Shown piece by piece: positions 1 to 6,862 of a DNA stretch of 7,938 bases. This DNA is from JBAYZQ01 sp041672385 (GTDB lineage: Bacteria; Spirochaetota; Spirochaetia; Sphaerochaetales; Sphaerochaetaceae), in assembly GCA_041672385.1 (NCBI GenBank), contig JBAYZQ010000109.1, forward strand, positions 1 through 7,938. The letters are read 5' to 3'. Under the pieces are notes generated by a model that did not search any database, was not told where the DNA came from, and was given only the letters and a program-made list of their open reading frames with translations. Made by a program: the position numbers and the translations under genes. Numbering within the stretch: the first letter of the stretch is position 1; every line of letters starts with the position of its first letter.

Positions 1-35
1 AAAAGACCTTTTTTTAATGAAGGGAATTATTTTAA

Positions 36-440
36 GCTGATTTCTTTGACAAAATGAATTAGCAGAATACGGCATTTTGATTAAGCTGTTTGTTGCCAAT
101 ATTTCTTAGCATTAACAATAATGTCAAAATAGCTTTTTCTTCTATATCTTTTGAAACTTGGATTTTGCTACATTTTGGTTACACTACTAGAGCTTTTGAT
201 AAAAGTGAAAAAATCATTTCGTACTTAAAACATAAATATAATTTTGATTATTCCAAAAAGGATTATGAAACATTTAATAAAATTAAAGATAAAACTGAAA
301 TCGCAATTGCAAACGCAAAAAAAGTAAACAAAGTTATAACAGAAGGTCATCCAAATTCTAAAATATATGAACTTAACCCCTATACTGATGTTTATAAATT
401 GATAGCAGAACTTTTACCTTTCAAAAAAAATAATCTTTAA
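36..440 (+). pseudogene. RloB-like protein, decayed (C-terminal part readable)
   Basis: The readable reverse-free stretch from 81 to the TAA at 438-440 encodes the C-terminal part of an RloB-family protein. The hallmark is the block SFETWILLHFG at about 141-173, which resembles the family's SNxSFExWLLLHF, followed by a charged helical tail (KHKYNFDYSKKDYETF). RloB proteins are roughly 200 residues and occur in restriction/anti-phage loci beside AAA ATPases; their function is poorly defined. Here the first half is missing. Reading the same frame upstream gives a recognisable ADFFDKMN segment (36-59), which could be the family's VFDKDN motif, but it is interrupted by a TAG at 60-62 and a TGA at 78-80, with another stop (TAA) at 33-35. 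A TTG at 90 would open a 116-residue product, but it has no convincing ribosome binding site. I read it as a pseudogene; family assignment is from motif memory, not a search. Confidence 0.6.
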
Positions 441-587
441 CTAAAGAATAGTATGACCAAATTTTTTATCTTTAGGAGGATATGAATCGTTTCCATGACT
501 ATCAGCTTTTTGAATTTTTCCATCCTCTCCATGAATAACAAGCTTTGTGTCTTGATTCTTACTAATCTTACGAGCAATCTTTTTTAC
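441..587 (-). pseudogene. DUF2188-family protein, C-terminal fragment
   Basis: The minus strand from 587 to the TAG at 441-443 encodes 48 residues: a VKKIARKISKNQDTKL helix followed by LVIHGEDGKIQKADSHGND and a PPKD tail. This is the typical C-terminal half of small DUF2188 proteins (AxxxAxxxAKxxxxxLVIHGxDGKIxxxxSxGxDxxPPKD). The N-terminal strand block (HVVPxxGGW) is absent: the frame is closed by a TGA at 588-590, and neither other frame upstream to 660 restores it. No start codon or ribosome binding site exists for the fragment. It is therefore a truncated remnant. DUF2188 has no known function; the small domain is often seen in accessory DNA. Its stop codon directly abuts the stop of the RloB-like remnant on the other strand. 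Confidence 0.65.
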
Positions 588-777
588 TCATTCTTAATAT
601 AATTAAAATAATTACCAATTAAATCTTCTACGCTCTATCTATAAAAAAACAGTTTATTTTGACAACTTGGGCCTTTCCTTTTTTTAAACAAGACAAGAAT
701 TCAGTTTAGTAATAACAGATTAATAGTATGAATCTCATGATTTGAAAAATCTAGCAAGGAGCTTTTTTACGACTAAA

Positions 778-1848
778 TTAATTATTAATTACTTCAGAAA
801 TTTGTTTTAAACTCATGTTATCTAACCCTAGATTAACAGAATTAAAACCCTCTTGTTGGTAACATATATGGTTGGCGTGATTTGCTATTTCTATGCATAA
901 ATCCATCATTGGGGTTTTAATATTCCCTATCGCAGCTAAATTTTTTGCTGGAACAAGAAGACAAGGTACATCTTCAACAATATATCTACTTTTTAATCCA
1001 AATCCCTTAACATTTGGATATGGTCCGTCTAATCTGTTAACGTATTGTTGAATAGTAGTACAATTAAAATCTCCATAGTAAGATTTCAATTGCTCCAATG
1101 TAGGGGTTAAACTAATTCCAAAGGCATTACCAATAGAAATTCGTTCTTCATCAATTTCTTCTAGCATTTGTCCTACTGTTAAACTAATGCCATCAATATA
1201 ATGGCGAAAGAAATCACATTTTCTTTCTATAGAACCTAAGTTTAATAGAACTGGAAGAGGATGAAGAACCATATTAATATTATTCAAGCTTGTTTCTAAA
1301 AAATTTTTCGCTAAATAAAAAATGGAAAAATAAGAATTAAAAAAAGCTACTTCTTGTCTTGCTGAACAATTTGGCCAAACTGCGAGTCCTAATTTATTCT
1401 TAATACTATGAACAAAAACTAAATTTTTATTAAGTAAACTACAAACCCAAGGATAAGAAACAGCTTCTAATATTGTAATTGAGTTAAGAATATTAGGTTT
1501 TTCGGTTTGAATCCTATTTTTGAAAATAAGAGCACCAAAACTAGCTGGGAAAAAAATAATTTTTTGGTTTGGTTGAATATATTTTATAATCTGTGAAAAT
1601 AATGAATCATAAAAAGAAGGCATCAAAGCAATTGCAATTACTTCACAATCAGGCAATGAATCAAATCCCTCTGTAATTTGTTCAAAATTAACTTTTGAAT
1701 TAATTACTCCAGAAAAGGTAATTTCTCTATTTTTGCAACTTTTTGCACCTTTTTCAAGATTGAAATATTTTACATCACACCCAGACAAGGCAAATTGCCC
1801 AACTATGGATAAAGACAAGGCTCCAATACCAATTACAGCTATTGTCAT
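778..1848 (-). CDS. NAD/NADP octopine/nopaline dehydrogenase-family oxidoreductase
   Basis: A predicted cytoplasmic oxidoreductase of 356 residues, the usual length for the opine dehydrogenase family, whose members reversibly form or oxidise N-(carboxyalkyl)amino acids with NAD(P)H. The N-terminal Rossmann domain (about 1-180) opens with AVIGIGALS, with G7 and G9 present and Ser at the third glycine position. The C-terminal helical domain holds the family block N190-x-x-M-V-L-H196-P197, the expected position of the catalytic histidine, then HYIDG (216-220), EIDEERISIG (231-240), YYGDF, RYIVEDVP (288-295) and KTPMMDL (311-317). It is the last gene of the operon. The ATG lies only 4 nt after the amidohydrolase stop and has no clear Shine-Dalgarno sequence, so translation is probably coupled. 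Family assignment is firm; the substrate is not. It could oxidise an opine-like product of the pathway or reduce an imine. Confidence 0.85.
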   Translation of the reverse strand: MTIAVIGIGALSLSIVGQFALSGCDVKYFNLEKGAKSCKNREITFSGVINSKVNFEQITEGFDSLPDCEVIAIALMPSFYDSLFSQIIKYIQPNQKIIFFPASFGALIFKNRIQTEKPNILNSITILEAVSYPWVCSLLNKNLVFVHSIKNKLGLAVWPNCSARQEVAFFNSYFSIFYLAKNFLETSLNNINMVLHPLPVLLNLGSIERKCDFFRHYIDGISLTVGQMLEEIDEERISIGNAFGISLTPTLEQLKSYYGDFNCTTIQQYVNRLDGPYPNVKGFGLKSRYIVEDVPCLLVPAKNLAAIGNIKTPMMDLCIEIANHANHICYQQEGFNSVNLGLDNMSLKQISEVINN

Positions 1849-1852
1849 TTTT

Positions 1853-3073
1853 TTATTGTAAGTTAAGGAACCAGTCAGAATTAACTAATTGTCCCTTTTT
1901 AAATACCATATTTACAGAAGAAAGATTATTCAAATCTTCTAATGGATTTTTATCTAACACCAATAAATCTGCATCAAAATTCTTTTTTATAAAACCAATA
2001 GTACTTTCAAGACCAAGAATTTTAGCAGCATTTCCAGTAGCAGTTTGTAGGGCTTCTTTCCTAGAAAAACCACATTCTTCAAATAAAAGAAGTTCTTTTT
2101 GTACTGAACCAAGAGTATCACTTCCTGCTCCAATTAAAATATTACGTTTCTTTGCCAACTTAACACTTTCACGTTGAGGAAAAACAACTATTTCTTTTAT
2201 CTCTTTAGCTAACTCAATATTACCATTTTTCTCTTCTCTCTCAGCAACTGATGTAATACCACTCATGGTAGGAACGTAATAAACACCCCTACTTTCCATA
2301 ATATCAAGGGCTTCTTCTGTTAAAACAGTTCCATGCTCAATTCCATCAACGCCTCCCTTTAAAGCATTCAGTACAGGTTCAGCTCCCATGGCATGTACAG
2401 TTACTCCTTTTTTATGACTATGAGCACCCATTACGGCTGCGGTAATCTCTTCAATCGAAAATTCTGCCCAATTAGGATGTTCCTTTTCAGGCATTCCTCC
2501 AATACCACCACTTGCCATAAGTTTAATAAAGTTTGCTCCATGTTTAATTTCGTTTCTTGTAGCCTTTAACACTTCATCAGGACCATCAGCTTCCACAGCA
2601 CCTGGGTATCTATGGGTCTCATGTCCTCCTGTGGTAGCAATTCCCAGCCCACAGGTAATAAGTCTTGGCCCCCGTATAATTCCTTTATTAATAGAGTCTC
2701 TTAAGATAGAAGCCGTTCTTCCTACTGAACATAAATCCCTAAGAGTGGTAATTCCAATCGATAACTCAAACAAAGCATTTTTTAAGGCATAAACCATTCT
2801 CATTCCATCAGGCGAATTTTCAACTGCAGGAGCTCCCATTCTAAAAACTCCTGTATTTCTAGATAGATGTCTACGATTAATATGTACGTGTAAGTTTATT
2901 AATCCCGGAATAATATATTTACCATTTATATCTAGTATTTTTACATTTGATGGAACTTTAATATTATTTGAAATATTTTCAATTATTCCATTGTCATTTA
3001 TCAAAATATCTTTTTTTTCTAAAAATTCACCATTCCCATCAATAATATTTGCATTTTTTAATAAAGTACTCAT
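1853..3073 (-). CDS. amidohydrolase-superfamily metal-dependent hydrolase (prolidase/imidazolonepropionase-like)
   Basis: A predicted cytoplasmic binuclear-metal hydrolase of 406 residues, cleaving an amide, peptide or cyclic amide bond. A small N- and C-terminal beta-sandwich (about 1-55 and 365-406, with GKYIIPG before the barrel) flanks a TIM barrel. All metal ligands are visible: H62 and H64 in LHVH, a likely carbamylated K184 in FIKLMASGG, H227 in VHAMG, H247 in IEHG and D319 in GAGSD. The layout matches the group containing Xaa-Pro dipeptidases and N-acyl-amino-acid hydrolases better than dihydroorotase or urease. An extra GGHETHRYPG segment (149-158) may shape the pocket. It starts in an ATGA overlap with gntR, with AAGGAA 7 nt upstream of the ATG. 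Co-transcription with a TTT transporter suggests the imported anion, or a product of it, is the substrate. The exact reaction cannot be read from sequence. Confidence 0.88.
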   Translation of the reverse strand: MSTLLKNANIIDGNGEFLEKKDILINDNGIIENISNNIKVPSNVKILDINGKYIIPGLINLHVHINRRHLSRNTGVFRMGAPAVENSPDGMRMVYALKNALFELSIGITTLRDLCSVGRTASILRDSINKGIIRGPRLITCGLGIATTGGHETHRYPGAVEADGPDEVLKATRNEIKHGANFIKLMASGGIGGMPEKEHPNWAEFSIEEITAAVMGAHSHKKGVTVHAMGAEPVLNALKGGVDGIEHGTVLTEEALDIMESRGVYYVPTMSGITSVAEREEKNGNIELAKEIKEIVVFPQRESVKLAKKRNILIGAGSDTLGSVQKELLLFEECGFSRKEALQTATGNAAKILGLESTIGFIKKNFDADLLVLDKNPLEDLNNLSSVNMVFKKGQLVNSDWFLNLQ

Positions 3074-3783
3074 TTTTCTTTTCCTTCTTCATTTAATTGG
3101 TACAAAGCATGTTCTGAATATGATAAAGATTTTATTATCAAAGAGTTGGCTAAATCAACATCTTTATTTTCTATAGCTTCTATTAAATTCTTATGGTCTT
3201 GATAAGTAGTTGCATGAACCCCATGCAATTTTTTCACCTTACTTTTATAAGACTTGAACATATCCCTAATAATTTCACTAATTGATTGCATAACCGCATT
3301 ATTTGAGAGTGATGCTAAATAGGTATGGAACTCAACATCATAATCCCAATATTTTTGTTCTGATAAATCCTTATTTGCCATCTTTTCATTAATTCTTTTA
3401 AGTTCTTCAATACCTCCAGGACTAGCCTTTTTTATAATCAAAGATACTATATTACATTCAATCAACATTCTTGCTTCATAAAGTTCTCTAGTTTCCCAGT
3501 TCTTTAGGAGAATAGGAGCTAAACTAGATCGAACAATTTCATTTGCCGAGCTAGCTACAAGGCAAGTATAATCACCACGTTCTATAAGTCCTAATCCCAT
3601 CAAACGATTTAAAGCTTCTCTAACTGTTGGTCTTCCCACACCGAGTTGTTTAGCCAAAGTAACCTCACCAGGTAAGCGAGAACCGGGTGTTAACTCTCCA
3701 TCAACAATCTTTTGATAAAGAATCTGAGCTGCTTGATCGGCAACTCTAGATTTTACAACTTTTGGAAATTTCATTTTTTCCAT
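3070..3783 (-). CDS. GntR-family transcriptional regulator, FadR/FCD subfamily
   Basis: A DNA-binding regulator of 237 residues. The N-terminal winged helix-turn-helix (about 11-75) has the signature GSRLPGEVTLAKQLGVGRPTVREAL. The C-terminal all-helical FCD ligand-binding domain (about 95-225) carries the usual metal ligands D149 and H153 (YDVEFH) and H197 (DHKNLIEAI). The fourth expected ligand, in the last helix, is Ser219 instead of His. I chose the ATG at 3781-3783 because TAGGTGG lies 5 nt upstream. An in-frame GTG at 3790-3792 would extend it by 3 residues but overlaps that ribosome binding site. The gene sits inside the operon between transporter and enzymes, so it is probably an autoregulated repressor that releases on binding the imported compound or a derivative. 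The likely operator is the inverted repeat at 6871-6890. Confidence 0.92.
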   Translation of the reverse strand: MEKMKFPKVVKSRVADQAAQILYQKIVDGELTPGSRLPGEVTLAKQLGVGRPTVREALNRLMGLGLIERGDYTCLVASSANEIVRSSLAPILLKNWETRELYEARMLIECNIVSLIIKKASPGGIEELKRINEKMANKDLSEQKYWDYDVEFHTYLASLSNNAVMQSISEIIRDMFKSYKSKVKKLHGVHATTYQDHKNLIEAIENKDVDLANSLIIKSLSYSEHALYQLNEEGKEK

Positions 3784-3787
3784 AATT

Positions 3788-3795
3788 ACCACCTA
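3788..3795 (-). promoter_or_regulatory. gntR ribosome binding site fused to the tctA stop codon
   Basis: On the minus strand TAGGTGG (3789-3795) contains both the TAG stop of tctA and the AGGTGG Shine-Dalgarno of gntR, followed by a 5-nt spacer and ATG at 3783. It fixes the gntR start at 3783 instead of the upstream GTG and suggests that terminating ribosomes reinitiate on gntR. Confidence 0.7.
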
Positions 3796-5268
3796 TAAAT
3801 TTATCTTTTTTTTACTTTTTAATACTTGGGTTGAAATTAATAAACCTACTCCCAAAACAATAGCTCCCAAACCAATTGGATGACTAAAAATTTTTTCAAA
3901 TCCCATGGAGGATGCTTGCCTAAAGTACATTTCAATTGAACGTCCCAATATTAACCCTAAAACTAAAGGTGGAATTGGAATATTTTTTTTCTTTGCTAGA
4001 AATCCAAAAGCACCTGCTAAGAGCATTATCCAAACATCAAAATAGGAATATCTTATAATAAAAGTACCAAGCATACAAAGAAATAGGATAATTGGCGCAA
4101 GCCATTTATAAGGAAGCTTAGCAATTTTAACCCAAAAACGAATTAATGGTATGTTCATTATTAGCATGATTATATTTCCAATAAAAAATCCTGCAATAAC
4201 GGCACCAGTAAGATCAATATGAACAGTAAACATAAGAGGTCCTGGGATGACACCTTGAATAATTAAGGCAGCCAAAACAAGAGCCAATACGGGTCCTGTT
4301 GGAATTCCTAGTGCTAAAAGAGGAATAAACCCAGCCATAGCAGCTGAATTATTCGCTGCTTCTGCACAAGCACATCCTTCTATTGCCCCATGACCATACT
4401 TGTCTTTTTCAACACAGAATTTTTCATTTAAGGAATAAGCAATAAAGGTGCAGGTTGAAGGTGTTAAACCTGGAAGAATTCCTAGGGATGTTCCTATTAG
4501 CGCTCCTCTTGCTGCAGCCTTAGAAGAAAGTTTCCACTCTCTCTTTGTTGGCATAACTCTTTGAAACTTTCCTTCTTCTTCTGTTACAATTGACGATGCA
4601 TCACTTCTTATTCCATCTAAAGCTTCTGTTATTCCAAATACTCCAACTACAATTGGAATTATTCCAATACCTTGAAGGAGTTTAAAAGATCCAAAGGTTA
4701 GTCTATATGCAGATGTAGAAATATCAACTCCTACAAAAGATAAAACAATTCCAAAGCAAACCATTGCTAGACTCTGTAAAACTGATTTTCCAGTTAACCC
4801 ACAAACACATAAAAGACTAAAAACCATTAATCCAAAATATTCAAAGGGACCAAAGGACAAAGCAAATCGACCAAGAAGTGGTGCAAAAAAAGAAAGACAA
4901 ACCAAAGCTACCATACATCCAAAAAAGGAACAAAGTGCACAAATTAATAAAGTTGAACCTGCCCTTCCCTGTTTAGCTAAAGGATAACCATCCATAGCTG
5001 TTGGGACTGACGCAACTTCACCGGGTATATTTAGTAAAACAGAAGTGATTGAACCCCCATACATAGCTCCGTAATAAATTGCTCCCAAGCAAATTAAAAT
5101 GCTCAAAGGTGGAAGCTTTAACACAAAAGGAAAAAGCAGTGCTATTGAAGCTGTAGGTCCCAAACCAGGAAGAACCCCTACTAAATTTCCTAAAAAACAA
5201 CCCATAAAAGAAATTAAAATATTTTGTAAGGTTAATACCTGTGAGAAACCATTAATTATCCAATCCAT
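3793..5268 (-). CDS. tctA: tripartite tricarboxylate transporter large permease subunit TctA
   Basis: The large inner-membrane subunit of a TTT-family secondary transporter, which with TctB moves an organic anion delivered by the periplasmic TctC using an ion gradient. At 491 residues it has the normal family length and about 10-12 hydrophobic segments. Two family blocks recur in the two halves: LVGVLPGLGPTASIALLFPF (29-48) and GTSLGILPGLTPSTCTFIAY (259-278). Further signatures are YYGAMYGGSITSVLLNIPGE (65-84), PTAMDGYPLAKQGRAG (89-104), and GHGAIEGCACAEAANNSAA (292-310) running into IPLLALGIPTGP (315-326). The usual APEAANN reads CAEAANN here. The start has a perfect AGGAGG 5 nt upstream. 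It sits between tctB and gntR with 9-nt gaps on both sides. TTT systems carry citrate but also many other carboxylates, so the name does not define the substrate. Confidence 0.96.
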   Translation of the reverse strand: MDWIINGFSQVLTLQNILISFMGCFLGNLVGVLPGLGPTASIALLFPFVLKLPPLSILICLGAIYYGAMYGGSITSVLLNIPGEVASVPTAMDGYPLAKQGRAGSTLLICALCSFFGCMVALVCLSFFAPLLGRFALSFGPFEYFGLMVFSLLCVCGLTGKSVLQSLAMVCFGIVLSFVGVDISTSAYRLTFGSFKLLQGIGIIPIVVGVFGITEALDGIRSDASSIVTEEEGKFQRVMPTKREWKLSSKAAARGALIGTSLGILPGLTPSTCTFIAYSLNEKFCVEKDKYGHGAIEGCACAEAANNSAAMAGFIPLLALGIPTGPVLALVLAALIIQGVIPGPLMFTVHIDLTGAVIAGFFIGNIIMLIMNIPLIRFWVKIAKLPYKWLAPIILFLCMLGTFIIRYSYFDVWIMLLAGAFGFLAKKKNIPIPPLVLGLILGRSIEMYFRQASSMGFEKIFSHPIGLGAIVLGVGLLISTQVLKSKKKINL

Positions 5269-5273
5269 AAAAT

Positions 5274-5280
5274 CCTCCTA
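5274..5280 (-). promoter_or_regulatory. tctA ribosome binding site fused to the tctB stop codon
   Basis: The minus strand reads TAGGAGG: the TAG is the tctB stop and AGGAGG is an ideal Shine-Dalgarno, 5 nt before the tctA ATG at 5266-5268. The same stop/SD fusion recurs at the tctA-gntR junction. It implies efficient reinitiation and matched amounts of the two membrane subunits. Confidence 0.75.
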
Positions 5281-5799
5281 AATCCCTAAAAATCCTCTCG
5301 GTAAAGAAAGTCCAAAAGCTGGAGCTCCAAAAGTTAAAACAATAAAAATAACAACTACAGTAATAATGGTTCTAAGTAGAGGATTTTTTAACAACCAAAG
5401 ATTTACTCCAATATAAATTGTTGAAGCAATCGGGAAACCTAGGGGTCTAATTATAATAGTATATACACCAAGAAGTGCAAAACTATAAAGCATTTTCATG
5501 AGGTTTGCTTTGTCCTCAACACCCTTAGCTTCTTTTTTCTTTATTTCTGGTTCAACTTCCATCTTTTTTAAACCTAGAACACATTTTTTTATTGAACTAG
5601 TAAGATCAAATAGAAATAACAAGAGAATTATAGCTCCAATAATCATCATAAATCCACCAGAACTGGCAAGCCAGTTTTTCGGAAGATGTTTTTGTGTAAG
5701 GCGTACACTTTCTAATATTGTAATAAGACCTACTACTAAAAGAATAAAGGAGAACGCTAAATTTTCAATTAAAAAAAGTGATTTTTTTGCTTTTTGCAT
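5278..5799 (-). CDS. tctB: tripartite tricarboxylate transporter small membrane subunit TctB
   Basis: The small integral membrane subunit of the TTT transporter, needed with TctA for uptake though its exact role is unclear. It has 173 residues, within the usual TctB range, with hydrophobic segments at about 12-30, 46-65, 103-118, 120-136 and 142-158. The charged cytoplasmic-type loop between the second and third (KKMEVEPEIKKKEAKGVEDK, about 78-97) is long. The third and fourth segments are joined by the RPLGFPIASTIY motif (118-129), which is typical of TctB. The C-terminus ends FGLSLPRGFLGI, a short amphipathic tail. The ATG has AGGAA 7 nt upstream, only 8 nt downstream of the intercistronic hairpin, which may tune its translation. 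TctB sequences are poorly conserved, so the assignment rests on topology, the LGF motif and position between tctC and tctA. Confidence 0.92.
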   Translation of the reverse strand: MQKAKKSLFLIENLAFSFILLVVGLITILESVRLTQKHLPKNWLASSGGFMMIIGAIILLLFLFDLTSSIKKCVLGLKKMEVEPEIKKKEAKGVEDKANLMKMLYSFALLGVYTIIIRPLGFPIASTIYIGVNLWLLKNPLLRTIITVVVIFIVLTFGAPAFGLSLPRGFLGI

Positions 5800-5818
5800 A
5801 TTAATATTCCTAAACTAA

Positions 5819-5848
5819 TTTTGGGAGTCCCAAAGAGAACTCCCAAAA
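5819..5848 (-). promoter_or_regulatory. intercistronic hairpin between tctC and tctB
   Basis: TTTTGGGAGT (5819-5828) and ACTCCCAAAA (5839-5848) form a perfect 10-bp inverted repeat with a 10-nt loop. In the minus-strand transcript it begins 8 nt after the tctC stop and ends 8 nt before the tctB Shine-Dalgarno. It is not followed by a U-run on that strand, so it is more likely an mRNA 3'-end stabiliser or attenuating structure that leaves more binding protein than permease. A competing 6-bp hairpin, TTTGGG-ACT-CCCAAA, can form from the same bases (5820-5834). Confidence 0.7.
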
Positions 5849-5856
5849 ATTTATTC

Positions 5857-6834
5857 TTAATCTCCTAACATAATCATTTCTTTAACTTTTACTGCATCAG
5901 CTTTTAAGGCATCAACCATTTTATCAGGTCCTAAATAATTATATACAATACCAACTTTTGCTAAGCTATCTAAGAACTCTTGGTTATTTCCAAGATTTGC
6001 TGCAGCTTCAGCAAGTGTATCTATGACTTCCTGAGGTAAATCTTTTGATCCAGATAAACCAATCCAGAAATCTGATGTAATATTATCAAGGCCTAATTCT
6101 CCAGCACAAGGAACATCTGGAAGACTATCAAGTCGTTTAGTTCCACATACTACTAATGGTTTAACAGAACCATCTTGTGAGAAAGAAGGAACGCCAGAGG
6201 CTGCACAAGAACCAATCATTACGTGTCCTCCAGCAATTGCGGCTAAGATTTCTCCGCCTCCCCCATAACGAATTTCTGTAGTTTTAGAAATATCTAAATC
6301 AAACTGTTGAATAAATTGGATATATGCAAAGTTTGCAGCAGAGTTTTTTCCAATTCCTGCCCAGAAAAATTCTTTACCTGGATTTTCTTTTAAATAAGTT
6401 GCAACATCCCGAATATCGGACCAACCCATTTTAGGATTTCCACAGAGAACTTGAGGTCCACTTATAATTTTACAAATGTAAGTTCGGTCTTCAAATACAT
6501 CATAAGGTAATTGTTCAAGAACCGTTTGATTAGTGGAAGAAAAACCTTGATCACTCATAAGAGTATAACCATTAGCAGGTGCTGAAAGAACACTCTGAAC
6601 GGCTGGTACTCCCGATCCTCCTGGAGTATTTATTACGTTTATGGTTACTCCTAATTCTTGACCTAAATATTTAGCAATAATACGTGATGAAATATCACCA
6701 CCCGATCCGGCTGAAGCTCCTAGAACGATATCTATTGGCTTACTTGGATATTCTTCCGCAGTAGCGTTTGCAAATAACGAACCTGCGAACACCAATAAAA
6801 ATAACAAAACTAAAGCAATCTTTGTATGCTTCAT
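5857..6834 (-). CDS. tctC: tripartite tricarboxylate transporter substrate-binding protein TctC
   Basis: The periplasmic binding protein that captures the substrate and hands it to TctBA. It has 325 residues from the ATG at 6832-6834, which I chose because GGGAGG lies 6 nt upstream; an in-frame extension to 6882 would add 16 polar residues ahead of the signal peptide and run into the promoter. The Sec signal is MKHTKIALVLLFLLVFAGSLFA, with cleavage after A22 or after A24-T25-A26, and no lipobox cysteine. Bug/TctC-family signatures are YPSKPIDIVLGASAGSGGD (29-47), INTPGGSGVPAV (68-79), PANGYTL (86-92), YGGGGEILAAIAGGHV (190-205) and RLDSLPDVPCAGELG (234-248). It is the first gene of the operon, with a leader of about 20 nt. 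The ligand is unknown: Bug-type proteins bind diverse carboxylates, amino acids and aromatic acids. Confidence 0.95.
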   Translation of the reverse strand: MKHTKIALVLLFLLVFAGSLFANATAEEYPSKPIDIVLGASAGSGGDISSRIIAKYLGQELGVTINVINTPGGSGVPAVQSVLSAPANGYTLMSDQGFSSTNQTVLEQLPYDVFEDRTYICKIISGPQVLCGNPKMGWSDIRDVATYLKENPGKEFFWAGIGKNSAANFAYIQFIQQFDLDISKTTEIRYGGGGEILAAIAGGHVMIGSCAASGVPSFSQDGSVKPLVVCGTKRLDSLPDVPCAGELGLDNITSDFWIGLSGSKDLPQEVIDTLAEAAANLGNNQEFLDSLAKVGIVYNYLGPDKMVDALKADAVKVKEMIMLGD

Positions 6835-6862
6835 ATTACACCTCCCAAATGTATTTTTTTTA

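Noticed and set aside
741..775. Possible terminator after the dehydrogenase gene
   Set aside because: On the minus strand AAAAAAGC-TCCTT-GC...TTTTT gives only a 3-bp GC-containing stem with a bulge; too weak to call.
1842..2177. Forward open frame of 111 codons
   Set aside because: Antisense to the amidohydrolase, with no ribosome binding site and no recognisable protein. The same applies to 2991-3176, 5018-5200 (minus, other frame), 5099-5281, 5498-5818 and 7432-7740.
6835..6860. Riboswitch in the operon leader
   Set aside because: The predicted leader is about 20 nt, too short for any known aptamer.
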